A DNA stretch of 64,000 nucleotides from Deltaproteobacteria bacterium HGW-Deltaproteobacteria-6 (lineage in GTDB: Bacteria > Desulfobacterota > Syntrophia > Syntrophales > Smithellaceae), in the NCBI GenBank assembly GCA_002840435.1, contig PHAT01000004.1, positions 62,001-126,000 on the forward strand. Direction: 5' to 3'. The position numbers and the translations under genes were made by a program. This document shows positions 8,748 through 18,912 of this stretch, piece after piece; positions within the stretch are counted from its first letter, which is position 1; every line of letters begins with the position of its first letter. The notes under the pieces are model-generated. The model saw only the letters and a program-made list of their open reading frames with translations. It ran no database searches and had not been told where the DNA came from.

Positions 8748-10466
8748 TTGAAAATTATTTATATCGCTGACATTCATGGCGCTTTTGACCGTGTCAAACA
8801 GCTGTTGTCCGAAACGGTGGCCGATGTTTATATCATTGCCGGCGATCTGATCGATATCCCCTTCTACAACATGAACACCGCGATTAATTATCATGAACTT
8901 CAATCTTATTTTCATGGTCTGCGCGTCAGGATGCATAAAGAATCCATGACCGTCGAAGATTTCGTGGATGAATTGCTCGACATGCCGAACACGTCGCCCG
9001 AAATTGAAGAACACGGGACAAAGTATCAGCAATATACCATCCGCGCCCGCCGGGTCCTTCAGCAAAAATACAAAGTCCTGGAAAACATTCTTTCCATCAA
9101 ACAGAAAGCACAGATGTTCGCCCTGCCCGGCAATTATGACATGGACCTGAAATACACATCCCTGCATGAGCGGGACCTCCATCTCCACTGGCATAACATG
9201 AAAAATCTTAAAATCGCCGGTTACGGCGGCGCGGATATCTGGACACCGGGAATCCCGGAACGCTACGTCGTAAACTATCAGGGAAGCGTGCCGCTGGAAA
9301 GCGGCCGCAACGAAATGTATAATTTCTTCAAGGCCGTGAAACCGGACATCATTGTCAGTCATCAACCCGCGCACGGCATTCATGACCGGGTGAATCAATT
9401 TGGAACATCGGGATCGCCGGCGCTGCGGTATTATTGCGACAACAACCCGGTATTGATGTGTCTGACCGGCCATGTCCACATGGACTGGGGATTTCAGATG
9501 ACCGAAAACACGATTTATCTTAACCCCTCCAATTTCGGAGAAGTCACGACGCTTTCCGGCGGTGTCGCGGAAGGCGGTTTTTTCTTTGACATTGAAATGA
9601 ACGGCAGGCGGATAGAGAAAATCATCTTTAGAAAGCTCGTTTTAGACCGGATTCATGACATTGCCGATTATTATCCCCAAAACGGCCAATGGCGTGAATC
9701 ACTGGTCGACGCCGAGCGGTACGCGGCACTCAAAGAAGGCCGTAATTTCGATGCTCAGGAAGTAAAATATTCGCATATTCCGGAAGTCCGGCTTTATAAT
9801 GAGATTAAACAATTTTACCGCACGTTCCAGACCGAAGAAACGGAAGAGCGCCTGGAAAAGCTCGAACAGATTGCCCGGCTGATTGAAGAGAATGTTCACG
9901 GCGATATCGCCATGGATGTTATGGGTTCGACCAACATGGGGCTTTGTGAAAATACATCGGACATCGACTTTGTGGTTTACGTCCGCTGCGACCCCGGTTT
10001 TACGGGAGAGATTAATTCCTGTTCACAGTACAAGGACGCCGAAAAGATTATCGAGGATGTCTTGAGGCCCCAGTACGCTTTTCAGATCATGGACACCATC
10101 GATCTGAACCTTGTTGAAAAAGCTATCCGGGAAAAGGATTATGAAAACGAAATGGCCATGCGTTTTGTAGCCTATCGCGCCATCTGCCGGCCGATCAACT
10201 ACCGGTTCATCGCCCCCGTTGAGGATCTGCTCAATCAGGATATGGAATACCGTTCAGAACTGGAAGGCAGTATTCGTTCCTATTTCAGAATCTTCATCAA
10301 TACGTCGGAGCATACCCGTTCATTCAAAAAGTATGAGCGCCGGATCAAAGAAATAGGCATCAATCTGCCTGACTCAGTCCGAATGAAGATTAAGGCTTAT
10401 TTTCAGCAGGACCCTGATCAAAAGGATTGTATAATTGATTCACCGGATGATCCGCCGAAGCGTTAA
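8748..10466 (+). CDS. Metallophosphoesterase fused to a Pol-beta-type nucleotidyltransferase
   Basis: A 572-residue two-domain protein. The N-terminal calcineurin-like domain carries all metal motifs in order: IADIHG (residues 6-11), GDLIDIP, GNYDMD, SHQPAHGIHD and GHVHMDWG. After a charged helical linker the C-terminal half has GSTNMG at 393-398 and SDID at 404-407, the GSx(n)DxD signature of MNT/KNTase-type nucleotidyltransferases, then a helical tail. The start is a TTG at 8748, eight bases after GGAGGA (8734-8739); an earlier in-frame TTG at 8649 adds 33 residues of unlikely sequence. The pairing suggests a nucleotide- or RNA-modifying and reversing enzyme, but no substrate is known. The 3' end overlaps the convergent zinc-ribbon gene by 4 bp. 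Confidence 0.85.
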   Translation: MKIIYIADIHGAFDRVKQLLSETVADVYIIAGDLIDIPFYNMNTAINYHELQSYFHGLRVRMHKESMTVEDFVDELLDMPNTSPEIEEHGTKYQQYTIRARRVLQQKYKVLENILSIKQKAQMFALPGNYDMDLKYTSLHERDLHLHWHNMKNLKIAGYGGADIWTPGIPERYVVNYQGSVPLESGRNEMYNFFKAVKPDIIVSHQPAHGIHDRVNQFGTSGSPALRYYCDNNPVLMCLTGHVHMDWGFQMTENTIYLNPSNFGEVTTLSGGVAEGGFFFDIEMNGRRIEKIIFRKLVLDRIHDIADYYPQNGQWRESLVDAERYAALKEGRNFDAQEVKYSHIPEVRLYNEIKQFYRTFQTEETEERLEKLEQIARLIEENVHGDIAMDVMGSTNMGLCENTSDIDFVVYVRCDPGFTGEINSCSQYKDAEKIIEDVLRPQYAFQIMDTIDLNLVEKAIREKDYENEMAMRFVAYRAICRPINYRFIAPVEDLLNQDMEYRSELEGSIRSYFRIFINTSEHTRSFKKYERRIKEIGINLPDSVRMKIKAYFQQDPDQKDCIIDSPDDPPKR

Positions 10467-10903
10467 GAAACGTTCATGCCCATCAATCTGACGGAATCAC
10501 TGAATAACACGGATATGCTTTTGTCCGTGACAACTTTCTCGACAAAACCCACCCCGAATACCGGATGATTGATGACATTATTAACTTTGAAAATTTCTCT
10601 GATGGAATAATTCCGTATGGACGTTTCCGGCGGCATGTTACGGCTTTTCAGATCCCACTGCAGGGGCGCGTCATTAACCACCGCCTTTGCCGCGGCAGGC
10701 TTCTTTGTCCGAGCAACACCGGGAGCGCGCACGGCGGCGGCCTTTTTGGCGGCAGGCCCCGTTCCCCGGTATTTGTGTTCGGCGCCGCAGGTTTTACATT
10801 TTACACGATTCACCGCTTCATCAACTTTGAACAATATGACATGAGCCAAAACCAGCTTACATTTCAGACAATAAGCATCAATATTTTCACCAACAGCAAG
10901 CAC
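10463..10903 (-). CDS. Zinc-ribbon protein with Ala/Lys linker and C-terminal barrel-like domain
   Basis: A 146-residue protein with three parts. Residues ~12-42 form a zinc ribbon (CLKCK ... CKTCG). Residues ~48-75 are a low-complexity Ala/Lys/Pro linker resembling histone-tail-like DNA-binding segments. The C-terminal ~60 residues contain NHPVFGVGFVEKV...ISVLF, the HPxFGxGxV signature seen in small SH3/Tudor-like domains such as the UvrD C-terminus. I infer a nucleic-acid- or RNA-polymerase-associated protein; no named family function is known. The start is GTG at 10903 with AAAGGAGAATATT just upstream, and the first metal-binding Cys is 11 residues later. Confidence 0.72.
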   Translation of the reverse strand: MLAVGENIDAYCLKCKLVLAHVILFKVDEAVNRVKCKTCGAEHKYRGTGPAAKKAAAVRAPGVARTKKPAAAKAVVNDAPLQWDLKSRNMPPETSIRNYSIREIFKVNNVINHPVFGVGFVEKVVTDKSISVLFSDSVRLMGMNVS

Positions 10904-11001
10904 AATATTCTCCTTTTTATGTTTATATGGAAGACAGCTATATCAGATTGCCCGAAGATGTCCTAATGAATAATTGACCGTAAGTGTTAATATGAATAAG
11001 A

Positions 11002-11769
11002 TTACAGGGATGAGGCCAAAACAGCCGCGCCGATCGCGCCGTTGACCTGCGCATAGGAAGACACTTCTATCGTTACGCCAAGTTTTTTCGTGAGCGCGTC
11101 CACAACGCCTTTGTTCCGCGCCACGCCACCGGTGATCATCACCGGCTCGGCAACCCCGACGCGCGCGAGCATGGCTGAAACGCGGGCAGCGATGGATTCA
11201 TGGATCCCGGCAATGATATCGGGCCTTTTTTCACCCCGGGCAATCAGCGAGATCACTTCCGACTCCGCGAAAACCGTACACAAACTGCTGATTTTTGAGG
11301 GCCGTTCCGATTGCAGCGACATCGCGCCGAACTCATCCAGATTGACTTCCAGCGCCCGCGCCATCACTTCCAGAAAACGGCCCGTTCCCGCGGCGCATTT
11401 GTCGTTCATGACAAAATTCTTAACCTTGCCCTTTTCATCGAGCGCCATGGCTTTCGAGTCCTGCCCGCCGATATCGATAATCGTCCGGATCTTCGGATTC
11501 AGTGAATAGGCCCCGGCGGCATGGGCCATAATTTCCGTAAAGGTCTTGTCGGCAAACTTAACCGAATTACGGCCGTAGCCGGTGGCAACAATCTTATCGA
11601 TGGCGGACGTGTCCAGACCGGTTTCGGCAAGCAACTCCTCATAAACCCTGACACCCGCCGCCTCCGCGTTATAACCGGTAAAAACAATTTTCGTCCCGAT
11701 AATCTTCCCGTTTTCCACAACGGCTGCCTTCGCCGTAATTGAACCGATATCAATCCCCGCTGTTTTCAT
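11002..11769 (-). CDS. 2-hydroxyacyl-CoA dehydratase activator ATPase (HgdC/BadF-BcrA family)
   Basis: A 255-residue ASKHA-fold ATPase of the archerase type. It has the phosphate-1 motif GIDIGSITAK (residues 5-14), DIGGQDSK (99-106), the cluster ligand Cys125 in NDKCAAGTGRF, the second ligand Cys164 in SSLCTVF, and the adenosine motif GGVARNKGV. Family members form homodimers bridged by one [4Fe-4S] cluster and use ATP hydrolysis to push an electron into the dehydratase. The length matches HgdC (about 260 residues). It lies last in a three-gene minus-strand operon after the two dehydratase subunits, separated by a 94-bp spacer with short cgcttcacg repeats. Confidence 0.93.
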   Translation of the reverse strand: MKTAGIDIGSITAKAAVVENGKIIGTKIVFTGYNAEAAGVRVYEELLAETGLDTSAIDKIVATGYGRNSVKFADKTFTEIMAHAAGAYSLNPKIRTIIDIGGQDSKAMALDEKGKVKNFVMNDKCAAGTGRFLEVMARALEVNLDEFGAMSLQSERPSKISSLCTVFAESEVISLIARGEKRPDIIAGIHESIAARVSAMLARVGVAEPVMITGGVARNKGVVDALTKKLGVTIEVSSYAQVNGAIGAAVLASSL

Positions 11770-11863
11770 TCGTATCTCGCATCTCGTCGTTCGCTTGCCA
11801 CCCGCAGTGTGGTATCTCGTAGCTCGTCGTTCGTCTCACGCTTCACGCTTCACGACCCACGCT

Positions 11864-13144
11864 TCACGTCTTTTTTCTTTCTTTAATAATTTCCATAAAC
11901 GCGTCGATCCGGGTTGAAATCTGGCTTTCGGAAAAACTCCGGTCATCAACCATATCCGCTTCGATCATCAGGCATGGAATCCCTCTTTCCTTTTCCACGA
12001 TCCGCTGAATGTCCAGTTGCCCGAACGAATAAGGTTTGCAGCTGCGGTTGGAATGCAGCACGAACCCATCAACGTCATACTTGTCGATCATCTCAATAAC
12101 CATTCTCGCCATTTCATCAACGCCGATATTCAGATAAATCCGGGTATAGGCTTCCGCCATCGAATCGAGGAACTTGCTTTCGTCAATATACTTCATTGCC
12201 CCGCACCAGGCCGACGTGTAGGTGTCCGCGACCAGGCAGGCATTGTGTGAAGCAAACTTCTTGGAGAGCCAGCGCGTCCGGGGCCAGATGGGAATGTTGT
12301 CCCACAAAAGACGGTATTTTTCATTCGGCACCACGCTGATGCCGCGGGCGACCCGGTCCTGCATGCCGGCCAGCAGCTGCTTGTAATAATTCACCGCCTC
12401 CTTCGTGCCCCTGAGCGTCACAATCAGCGCCAGATGATAAAAAGCGTCAAAAGCGCTCATGGGCGCGGGCCGGTGCGCGGCCGTCTCCAGCACCGCCTGC
12501 CAGAGCTGCTGCCCTTCATAAGACAGATGCCCGACCTCTCTCAGCCTTTCAAAATCATATTTTTTCTTGCAGGCTTCTTCGATAAAAAGAATGTATTCGT
12601 CAATTTGAGCCCGGACATAACGGGCCGCCTCCGGCGAATAACCCGTATGGCAGAAAGGCGTGTCCAGAATAAACAGCGGCACATCGAAATAGCGCGCCTG
12701 CACCTCATACCATTTGAGCACCGTCCCGCAGATATTGTTGCAGCAAACCAGCATATCGGGGCGCGGCAGTCCGCCGATGGGTCCGCCGTTGACGGTTGCG
12801 CAGGCAATGTCCGAGCGGGCGTAAGAGCACAGATCATTGGAATAGCCCATGGCTTCCGCTTTTTCGCAAAGCCCCGCGCCCATCTTGGATGCGCCGATCA
12901 TCGCGCCGTGGTTTTCCGGATAGACGGGAATAATATCCATCGCAATCAGCGGCTCCACCGGACCGCCGCTGGTGATCCAGGCCACTTTCTTACCGGTGAG
13001 TCTTGCCGACTTGGCCTCGCTGTAATAGACCATCATCAGCTCTTTCATGGTCGGCGCTTTCTTGAACTTCAGAGAAAACTTTTTCGCCTGCCCAAACAGA
13101 TAAATGCCGAGCATTTTCAGAAAATCAGAGTTGTCATTATTCAT
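11864..13144 (-). CDS. 2-hydroxyacyl-CoA dehydratase / benzoyl-CoA reductase-type subunit (larger)
   Basis: A 426-residue PF06050-family subunit. The N-terminal lobe has KVAWITSGGPVEPLIAMDI, the CCNNICG Cys motif and LDTPFCHTGYSP; the C-terminal lobe has DGFVLHSNRSCKPYSFGQ and ends with SESQISTRIDAFMEII. These are the Cys and loop positions that hold a [4Fe-4S] cluster and CoA substrate in HgdB, BcrB and BzdO-type proteins. With the 373-residue partner and the HgdC-like activator it should perform radical-type dehydration of a 2-hydroxyacyl-CoA, or reduction of an aromatic-CoA. The single short activator favours the dehydratase side, but the substrate cannot be read from sequence. Confidence 0.88.
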   Translation of the reverse strand: MNNDNSDFLKMLGIYLFGQAKKFSLKFKKAPTMKELMMVYYSEAKSARLTGKKVAWITSGGPVEPLIAMDIIPVYPENHGAMIGASKMGAGLCEKAEAMGYSNDLCSYARSDIACATVNGGPIGGLPRPDMLVCCNNICGTVLKWYEVQARYFDVPLFILDTPFCHTGYSPEAARYVRAQIDEYILFIEEACKKKYDFERLREVGHLSYEGQQLWQAVLETAAHRPAPMSAFDAFYHLALIVTLRGTKEAVNYYKQLLAGMQDRVARGISVVPNEKYRLLWDNIPIWPRTRWLSKKFASHNACLVADTYTSAWCGAMKYIDESKFLDSMAEAYTRIYLNIGVDEMARMVIEMIDKYDVDGFVLHSNRSCKPYSFGQLDIQRIVEKERGIPCLMIEADMVDDRSFSESQISTRIDAFMEIIKERKKT

Positions 13145-13338
13145 ATCGCCGCCTCTGTCTTTTGGTTCAAATTCATGGAAAGCTGTTTCACCCGGTATCC
13201 GAAATTGCGTTAAAGTTCGTTATGATGTCATAACCTTTCAGGTCACTCGTTTCGAAGCATAGCGAAAAATATTGTTTTTTAAGATTGCCACGCCGCCTGA
13301 GAGGCGTCTCGCAATGACATTCTTTCATAACACGTGCA
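13145..13338. other. Intergenic spacer with a common palindromic repeat
   Basis: The spacer between the two dehydratase subunit genes contains gattgccacgccg near 13285 and an imperfect inverted partner, gcgtctcgcaatgac, some 10 bases later. Together they form a REP-like hairpin. It may stabilise or attenuate the operon mRNA. Confidence 0.4.
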
Positions 13339-14460
13339 TTATAAAATTTGAATGAACGTCTCTAACCGCGTTTGCAACTGCCCGCCCGCCCCGGTCTGCT
13401 CCTCCACCTCTAAAAGCAGAGAAGGAATTTTTTCCCGATCCAGCATTTCCTTGAGGTAAGGATAATCAAAAGCGTGGGGATCACAGAATTTGAGCAGCAT
13501 AAAAACGACGCCGTCCGCCTTGCAGTCTTTAGCCATCCTGACCAGGCTCTCACCACGCCGGGTCAGCCCCGCATGCTTGGCCGGGCAGCTCCCGCGTTCG
13601 GCATATCGGTGGGCAATGGCTGTAAGCGGCGGAAGATTTTCATTGATAACGCCTTCAAAATACCGGGACCCCGTGCATAAATCATCTCCGGCCACAACGC
13701 CCCCGGCAGACTCAATCGCGTCGTAAATATCCGGATGATTGCAAATCCCGCCGGAGAGCACCAGCCTTCGGGCGCCGGATGCTTTTTTCCCAGGCGCGGT
13801 TTTCGTAAGTTCCGCGACAATGGCGCTGAGCGTTTCCAGGAAAGCTTCGCGTTCCATGATCATCGCCGCCCGCACGATGGTGTGAAAATCCTGCCCCTTG
13901 ATGATTTGCGGGTTTTCACAACGCAGCTGATAAAGACGCGTCATCTGCGCGCGGATCGCGTTATAGATTTTAACGGCATGGATCAGGCCCGCTTCCGTAA
14001 TTTCCCGAGAGAGTCCGCGCTCCAGATCTGTTTTGAATTTTGCCAGAACATCGATCAGATACTGTCTGGCGCTGGGCGTGGTCAGTTTGACTGGCAGGAC
14101 AACATCCGCATGAAAAGGTTTCACCAGATTCAGCCGCCAGACATCCGAGAGCCGCTGAATGGAATCACAGGTATGCGGAAAAACCATTCCATCCAGAAGA
14201 TCCAGTCTTCCGGAGAGGGCTTCTTCCAGAATGCCGCGCACCAGCGAACAGCAGTAGGATTGCAGATGGAGATCGGCGCGATGAATACCCGAATCGGAGC
14301 CAAACAGTCTGACGGGCAAAGCGCCTGCCGCAAAGATCAATTCTTCAGGCGCGTAGGAACAGACCGTGCCCACAATTTTTTTGCCAGTTTTGTCTTTAAG
14401 TTGTTGCAGATAAAAATAAGGATTTTCAACGATTGTCAAAAGCTCAGCGATTCTGTCCAT
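13339..14460 (-). CDS. 2-hydroxyacyl-CoA dehydratase family subunit (smaller)
   Basis: A 373-residue PF06050-family protein and first gene of the operon. Family marks are KIVGTVCSYAPEELIFAAGALPVRLFG near the start, a Cys-rich LQSYCCSLVRG, GMVFPHTCDSIQRLSD, SGGICNHPDIYDAIE, and VVFMLLKFCDPHAFDYPYLKE near the end. Its Cys motifs differ from those of the 426-residue partner, as in HgdA/HgdB or BcrC/BcrB pairs, so the two probably form a heterodimer. It is separated from the partner by 194 bp that contain no gene. Confidence 0.87.
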   Translation of the reverse strand: MDRIAELLTIVENPYFYLQQLKDKTGKKIVGTVCSYAPEELIFAAGALPVRLFGSDSGIHRADLHLQSYCCSLVRGILEEALSGRLDLLDGMVFPHTCDSIQRLSDVWRLNLVKPFHADVVLPVKLTTPSARQYLIDVLAKFKTDLERGLSREITEAGLIHAVKIYNAIRAQMTRLYQLRCENPQIIKGQDFHTIVRAAMIMEREAFLETLSAIVAELTKTAPGKKASGARRLVLSGGICNHPDIYDAIESAGGVVAGDDLCTGSRYFEGVINENLPPLTAIAHRYAERGSCPAKHAGLTRRGESLVRMAKDCKADGVVFMLLKFCDPHAFDYPYLKEMLDREKIPSLLLEVEEQTGAGGQLQTRLETFIQIL

Positions 14461-14884
14461 AGCGCTTCCTTCCCCGCCGGAATATAGTATTTAATGCTTC
14501 GCCATTTTGTATCGGCAAGCTAGCATATTTGAAGTCAAAAGTGGAATGCTTATTAACAGGCTGCACGTCGGACAGACTAAAATCCAGCAGTTTTGAGTCT
14601 TTATCTTTCCCCGGGGCGTTTTTTTCCATCGGATATAAAAAAAGTGACTTGCTTTCCGAAAGCGGGGGACGCAGGTTTTAACAGACATCCAGGCTTTCAA
14701 ACTGTAACCATTGATCTTCCTTCCCGAGTATGTGATACTTAAATCAGTGAGGGGTTGGGATAAATCGAAATGCTGTTACAACGTCAGGGCAGCCAGGTAT
14801 CCGTAAAAAACAACCCGCAATCTAAAGTACCGGCGGAAAATGGGCGGCCGGACTAATAACATTGCGCTGCGAAGGATCTGATCC
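14461..14884. other. Gene-poor divergent spacer
   Basis: 424 bp between the divergent dehydratase operon and the acetolactate decarboxylase gene. Short open frames on the minus strand lack recognisable domains and ribosome sites. It must hold promoters for both directions, but no convincing -35/-10 pair or operator could be singled out. Confidence 0.4.
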
Positions 14885-15577
14885 ATGTTGTATATCAGCA
14901 GTCCGATCAATGCCCTGCTGGAAGGGCTTTACCGGGATGACATCACGATCGAAACGCTTAAAGAGAAGGGCGATTTCGGCATCGGCACGTTCAATAACCT
15001 CGACGGCGAAATGATTGCCCTGAACGGTTCTTTCTTCCACCTCGATCTTAACGGCGATGCCTATCCGGCGGCCAGCGGAATGAAAACCCCGTTCGCTACG
15101 GTGTGCCATTTCCAACCCGCATTGACGGAGGAAATAGCCGCACCGCTGTCTTATGCGGAATTCGGCGAACATCTGAAACGGATGCTGCCGTCGGATAACA
15201 TGTTTTACGCCATTCATATGGAGGGCCGCTTTCAGGCGGTCGAAACACGCTCGGTGCCGCGGACCGAGAACTACCGGCCGCTTTCGGAAGCGACGGATCA
15301 TCAGAAAATCCGCCATTTCAAGGAAATCGAGGGGCATCTGGTCGGGTTTTACACACCATCCTTCATGCCGTCGGTCAACGTACCGGGATACCACTTCCAC
15401 TTTATCGATAAAACGCTTTCCGCGGGCGGACACCTGCTTTGCTGTCAACCGGAACGTCTGGACATCCGGTTGCAGATTTTCTTCAGCATGGAGCTGACGT
15501 TGCCCAAAACGCTTGATTACCTGACGGTCTCTTTCACACGAGATGCGAAGAAGGATCTGGAAAAGGCCGAGACCTGA
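14885..15577 (+). CDS. alsD: Alpha-acetolactate decarboxylase
   Basis: A 230-residue cytoplasmic enzyme that decarboxylates alpha-acetolactate to acetoin. It has the full family pattern: FGIGTFNNLDGEMIALNG, the MEGRFQAVETRSVP strand with catalytic Glu, and the zinc site with His170, His172 (YHFHF) and His183 (GGHLL). The length agrees with bacterial AlsD/BudA. It sits alone: no acetolactate synthase or acetoin dehydrogenase gene is visible here, so it may divert acetolactate from branched-chain amino acid synthesis. Confidence 0.93.
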   Translation: MLYISSPINALLEGLYRDDITIETLKEKGDFGIGTFNNLDGEMIALNGSFFHLDLNGDAYPAASGMKTPFATVCHFQPALTEEIAAPLSYAEFGEHLKRMLPSDNMFYAIHMEGRFQAVETRSVPRTENYRPLSEATDHQKIRHFKEIEGHLVGFYTPSFMPSVNVPGYHFHFIDKTLSAGGHLLCCQPERLDIRLQIFFSMELTLPKTLDYLTVSFTRDAKKDLEKAET

Positions 15578-15678
15578 ATCAAAATGAGTTCATGACGACG
15601 GTCGCCAATCTTTACAAAATATTCCTGACAAAAGTTCATTCGAATGCATTAACAATCGCGATTCCAGTGCCCGATGCA

Positions 15679-18600
15679 TCAGAGATTTTCGTCCCCGGTT
15701 GTCTGCTCCTTCGTTAATGGACATGATTTGTTTTTAAAAAATTCATAATACATCAGGGGGATAATGACGAGGGTAAGCATGGTCGAAGCGACGGCTCCAA
15801 ACATCATGGCAATGGCCAACCCCTGGAAGATGGGGTCGAAAAGCATCACGAAAGAACCGACAACGACTGCGGCAGCCGTGAGTACAATCGGCCGGAAACG
15901 GACGGCGCCCGCGTTAATCAGCGCCTGACGCAGGTCTTCCTTGTCGCGCCATTCCATCTGGATAAAATCCACAAGCAGAATAGAATTTCGCACGACGATT
16001 CCCGCCAGGGCAATGAACCCGATCATGGATGTGGCCGTGAAAAAAGCGCCGAAAATCCAGTGGCCGGGCAATATGCCCACGAGGGTCAGAGGAATGGGGG
16101 CCATAATGACCAGAGGCGTTACAAAGCTCTTAAACCAGGCCACAACCAGGATATAGATGATGATCAGCACCGCGGCAAAGGCAATGCCCAGATCCCGGAA
16201 AACCTCATAGGTAATATGCCATTCCCCATCCCACTTCATGGAATAACGGTTTTCCAGCCAGGGTTGCGTTGTGTAGAACTGCTGCAATTCATACCCTTCG
16301 GCAAGTTTTAACTTCCCGATGTCCGACTTCATTTTCAGAATGGCATAAACGGGGCTCTCTTCGGTCCCCGCCACATCACCTGTCACATAGGTCACTCTTT
16401 TCAAATTCTTATGGTAAATTGTTTTATTTTCAATTCCCTCTCTGGTCTTAACTAACTCTGCAAGAGGGATGAGCTTACCCGATGGGGCGGGAATGGTCAC
16501 GGACTGAAGCGAGGCCGGACTGGACCGCAACTCCTGCGGCAGACGCAGAAAAATCATGACGGGCTCCTTCTCGCTGTCCATGTGCACAAGGCCGGCAGAC
16601 GCACCCGATAACGCAATGCGAAGACTCCCGGCAATTGCTTCTGTGCTGATGCCATTGTCCGCCGCCTTTTTCTGGTCGACCTCAAACATAATTTTACGTT
16701 GATCAGCTTCCACAAGCCAGTCGGCATCAACGACACCGTCGGTTTTTTCAAAAATACCGCGCACCTTTTCAGCGATTTCGATCTGGCGCGATGTTTCCGG
16801 ACCATAGATTTCCGCAACAAGGGTGCTCAAAACCGGTGGCCCCGGAGGAAGCTCCGCTACTTTAATCCGGGCGTCATAGCGATCGGCAATACGCTTCAAT
16901 CCAGGCCGTATGCGTTTGGCAATATCGTGACTCTGGGCTTTTCGCTCGTCTCTGGACACAAAATTAACCTGAATATCGGCGACATTGCTACCGGAGCGGA
17001 GAAAATAATGGCGCACCAGTCCGTTGAAGTTATAAGGCGCTGCCGTCCCCACATAAGCCTGATAATCCGTCACTTCCGGCACGGTCTTCAGATATTCGGA
17101 CAATTCGCGGGTCAGGGCGGCCGTTTCTTCCAGAGTCCTTCCTTCGGGCATGTCGATGATCACCTGCAACTCGCTTTTGTTGTCGAAAGGCAGCATTTTC
17201 ATGGTGACCTGCTTTAACGGCACAAGGACAAAGGCCAGCCCAAGCAGCGCGCCGATTACGGCAAAAGCGATGAGGCGCTTTTTCCGGATATCCACCAGAG
17301 GACCGAGCAGTTTCTCATACAGTTTGGCCAGTCCCCTTTTTTCTTCTCCATGGTCAAGGCCGTGGCGGACGTTTTTCAGGACGATGTAAGCCAGCCAAGG
17401 ACTGACGATAAATGCAACCAGGAGGGAAAAAATCATGGCGGCCGACGCGCCCACGGGAATAGGCTGCATGTAGGGTCCCATCAGGCCGGAGACAAACGCC
17501 ATGGGCATCAGCGCTGCAATCACCGTAAAAGTCGCCAGAATGGTGGGATTGCCCACCTCGTCCACCGCATAGACTGCCGTCAGCGGTTGAATCTTGTGCA
17601 TGCGGAAATGGCGGTTGATATTTTCCACGACAACAATGGCGTCATCGACCAGGATGCCAATGGAAAAAATCAGGGCGAAAAGCGTAACGCGGTTCAGCGT
17701 ATATCCGTACAAGTAGTTGATCAGAAGAGTCAGGGCCAGCGTGACCGGTACGGCAACGGCTACCACAACGGCTTCCCGTAAACCGAGAAACACGGCAACC
17801 AGAACGATTACAGAGAGGGTGGCCAGCAGCATGTGATACAAAAGTTCATCAGATTTATCCCTGGCTGTTGCCCCGTAGTTGCGGGTAACGGTCACCTGAA
17901 CATCTTTAGGAATCAGGGGCCCTTTCAACGCCTCCACTTTTCTCAGAGCCTCATCGGCAACGATGCTCGCGTTGGCTCCTTTCTTTTTGGAGACGGCAAT
18001 CGTTACGGCTTCATACTGTCCTGCCGTGTCTCCCGCCATTCCTTTTTTGACAGCCGCAGCCCCCAGGCCCATGAAGACATAGTTTGCCGCTTCCTCCGGC
18101 CTGTCGGCAATTTGCGCCACATCCTTAAGATAAACGGGGCGGCTGTTCGATACATGAACGACCAGATTGCCCACATCCTCTGCATTGTTCAGAAAACGGC
18201 CCGTCTCCACGATCGTTTCGCGGTTGCCGGACGAAAAAGCGCCGGAAGAAACAACCACATTGGCTTTCTCCAGGCGGTCCATGATTTGGAAAGCCGACAG
18301 GTGATAGGCCCGCAGACGCTGGGGATCAATCGTTACTCTGATCTGGCGGCGCTGGCCTCCGATGACGGAAAATTCCGACACATTGGCGTCTTTCTTGAGT
18401 TCGCCGCATAATCCGGTGGCAATCCTTCTCAGCTCGTAGCCCGTGTATTGTGGTTCTTTGCTCCAGAGGGTGAGGGCCAGAACGGGGACATCATCGATGG
18501 ACTTGGGTTTAACCATGGGTCGGGAGACGCCGGGAGGAATAAGGTCGTAATTGGACATCAGCTTGTTGTGGAGCTTCACCAGACTCTCTTCCATATTTTC

Positions 18601-18912
18601 GCCGACGTAGAAGCGGACTATGGTCATATTGGAGCCGGGTTTGACGGTGGAATAGACGTACTCAACCCCTTTGATCTCCCAAAGGAGTTTCTCCATCGGG
18701 ATCGTGACCCGTTCTTCCACCTCTTTGGGGGATGCCCCGGGGTAGCTTACAAACACATCAATCATCGGAACAACGATCTGGGGTTCCTCTTCCCTGGGTG
18801 TCACGATGACGGCAAAGACGCCGAGGAGAAGGGCTGCGATAATGAGGAGGGGTGTCAGCTTTGAACTGATAAAATACCTGGCAATCTTCCCGGAAATCCC
18901 GATTCCTGTCAT
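15679..18912 (-). CDS. RND efflux pump inner-membrane transporter
   Basis: A 1077-residue proton-driven exporter of the AcrB/HAE superfamily. It has twelve membrane segments in two halves, a long periplasmic loop after each first segment, the TM4 proton-relay motif [16 protein letters not shown] with paired Asp, and the TM10 segment [14 protein letters not shown]. The N terminus ([26 protein letters not shown]) is typical of pumps that start directly with TM1. It is the last gene of a three-gene minus-strand operon and overlaps the adaptor gene by 4 bp (ATGA). Length and motifs fit a drug or hydrophobic-compound pump rather than a heavy-metal pump, but the substrate is unknown. Confidence 0.94.
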   Translation of the reverse strand: MTGIGISGKIARYFISSKLTPLLIIAALLLGVFAVIVTPREEEPQIVVPMIDVFVSYPGASPKEVEERVTIPMEKLLWEIKGVEYVYSTVKPGSNMTIVRFYVGENMEESLVKLHNKLMSNYDLIPPGVSRPMVKPKSIDDVPVLALTLWSKEPQYTGYELRRIATGLCGELKKDANVSEFSVIGGQRRQIRVTIDPQRLRAYHLSAFQIMDRLEKANVVVSSGAFSSGNRETIVETGRFLNNAEDVGNLVVHVSNSRPVYLKDVAQIADRPEEAANYVFMGLGAAAVKKGMAGDTAGQYEAVTIAVSKKKGANASIVADEALRKVEALKGPLIPKDVQVTVTRNYGATARDKSDELLYHMLLATLSVIVLVAVFLGLREAVVVAVAVPVTLALTLLINYLYGYTLNRVTLFALIFSIGILVDDAIVVVENINRHFRMHKIQPLTAVYAVDEVGNPTILATFTVIAALMPMAFVSGLMGPYMQPIPVGASAAMIFSLLVAFIVSPWLAYIVLKNVRHGLDHGEEKRGLAKLYEKLLGPLVDIRKKRLIAFAVIGALLGLAFVLVPLKQVTMKMLPFDNKSELQVIIDMPEGRTLEETAALTRELSEYLKTVPEVTDYQAYVGTAAPYNFNGLVRHYFLRSGSNVADIQVNFVSRDERKAQSHDIAKRIRPGLKRIADRYDARIKVAELPPGPPVLSTLVAEIYGPETSRQIEIAEKVRGIFEKTDGVVDADWLVEADQRKIMFEVDQKKAADNGISTEAIAGSLRIALSGASAGLVHMDSEKEPVMIFLRLPQELRSSPASLQSVTIPAPSGKLIPLAELVKTREGIENKTIYHKNLKRVTYVTGDVAGTEESPVYAILKMKSDIGKLKLAEGYELQQFYTTQPWLENRYSMKWDGEWHITYEVFRDLGIAFAAVLIIIYILVVAWFKSFVTPLVIMAPIPLTLVGILPGHWIFGAFFTATSMIGFIALAGIVVRNSILLVDFIQMEWRDKEDLRQALINAGAVRFRPIVLTAAAVVVGSFVMLFDPIFQGLAIAMMFGAVASTMLTLVIIPLMYYEFFKNKSCPLTKEQTTGDENL

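Noticed and set aside
14444-14700. Two short minus-strand frames in the spacer before alsD
   Set aside because: No domain, no ribosome site, mutually overlapping in different frames.
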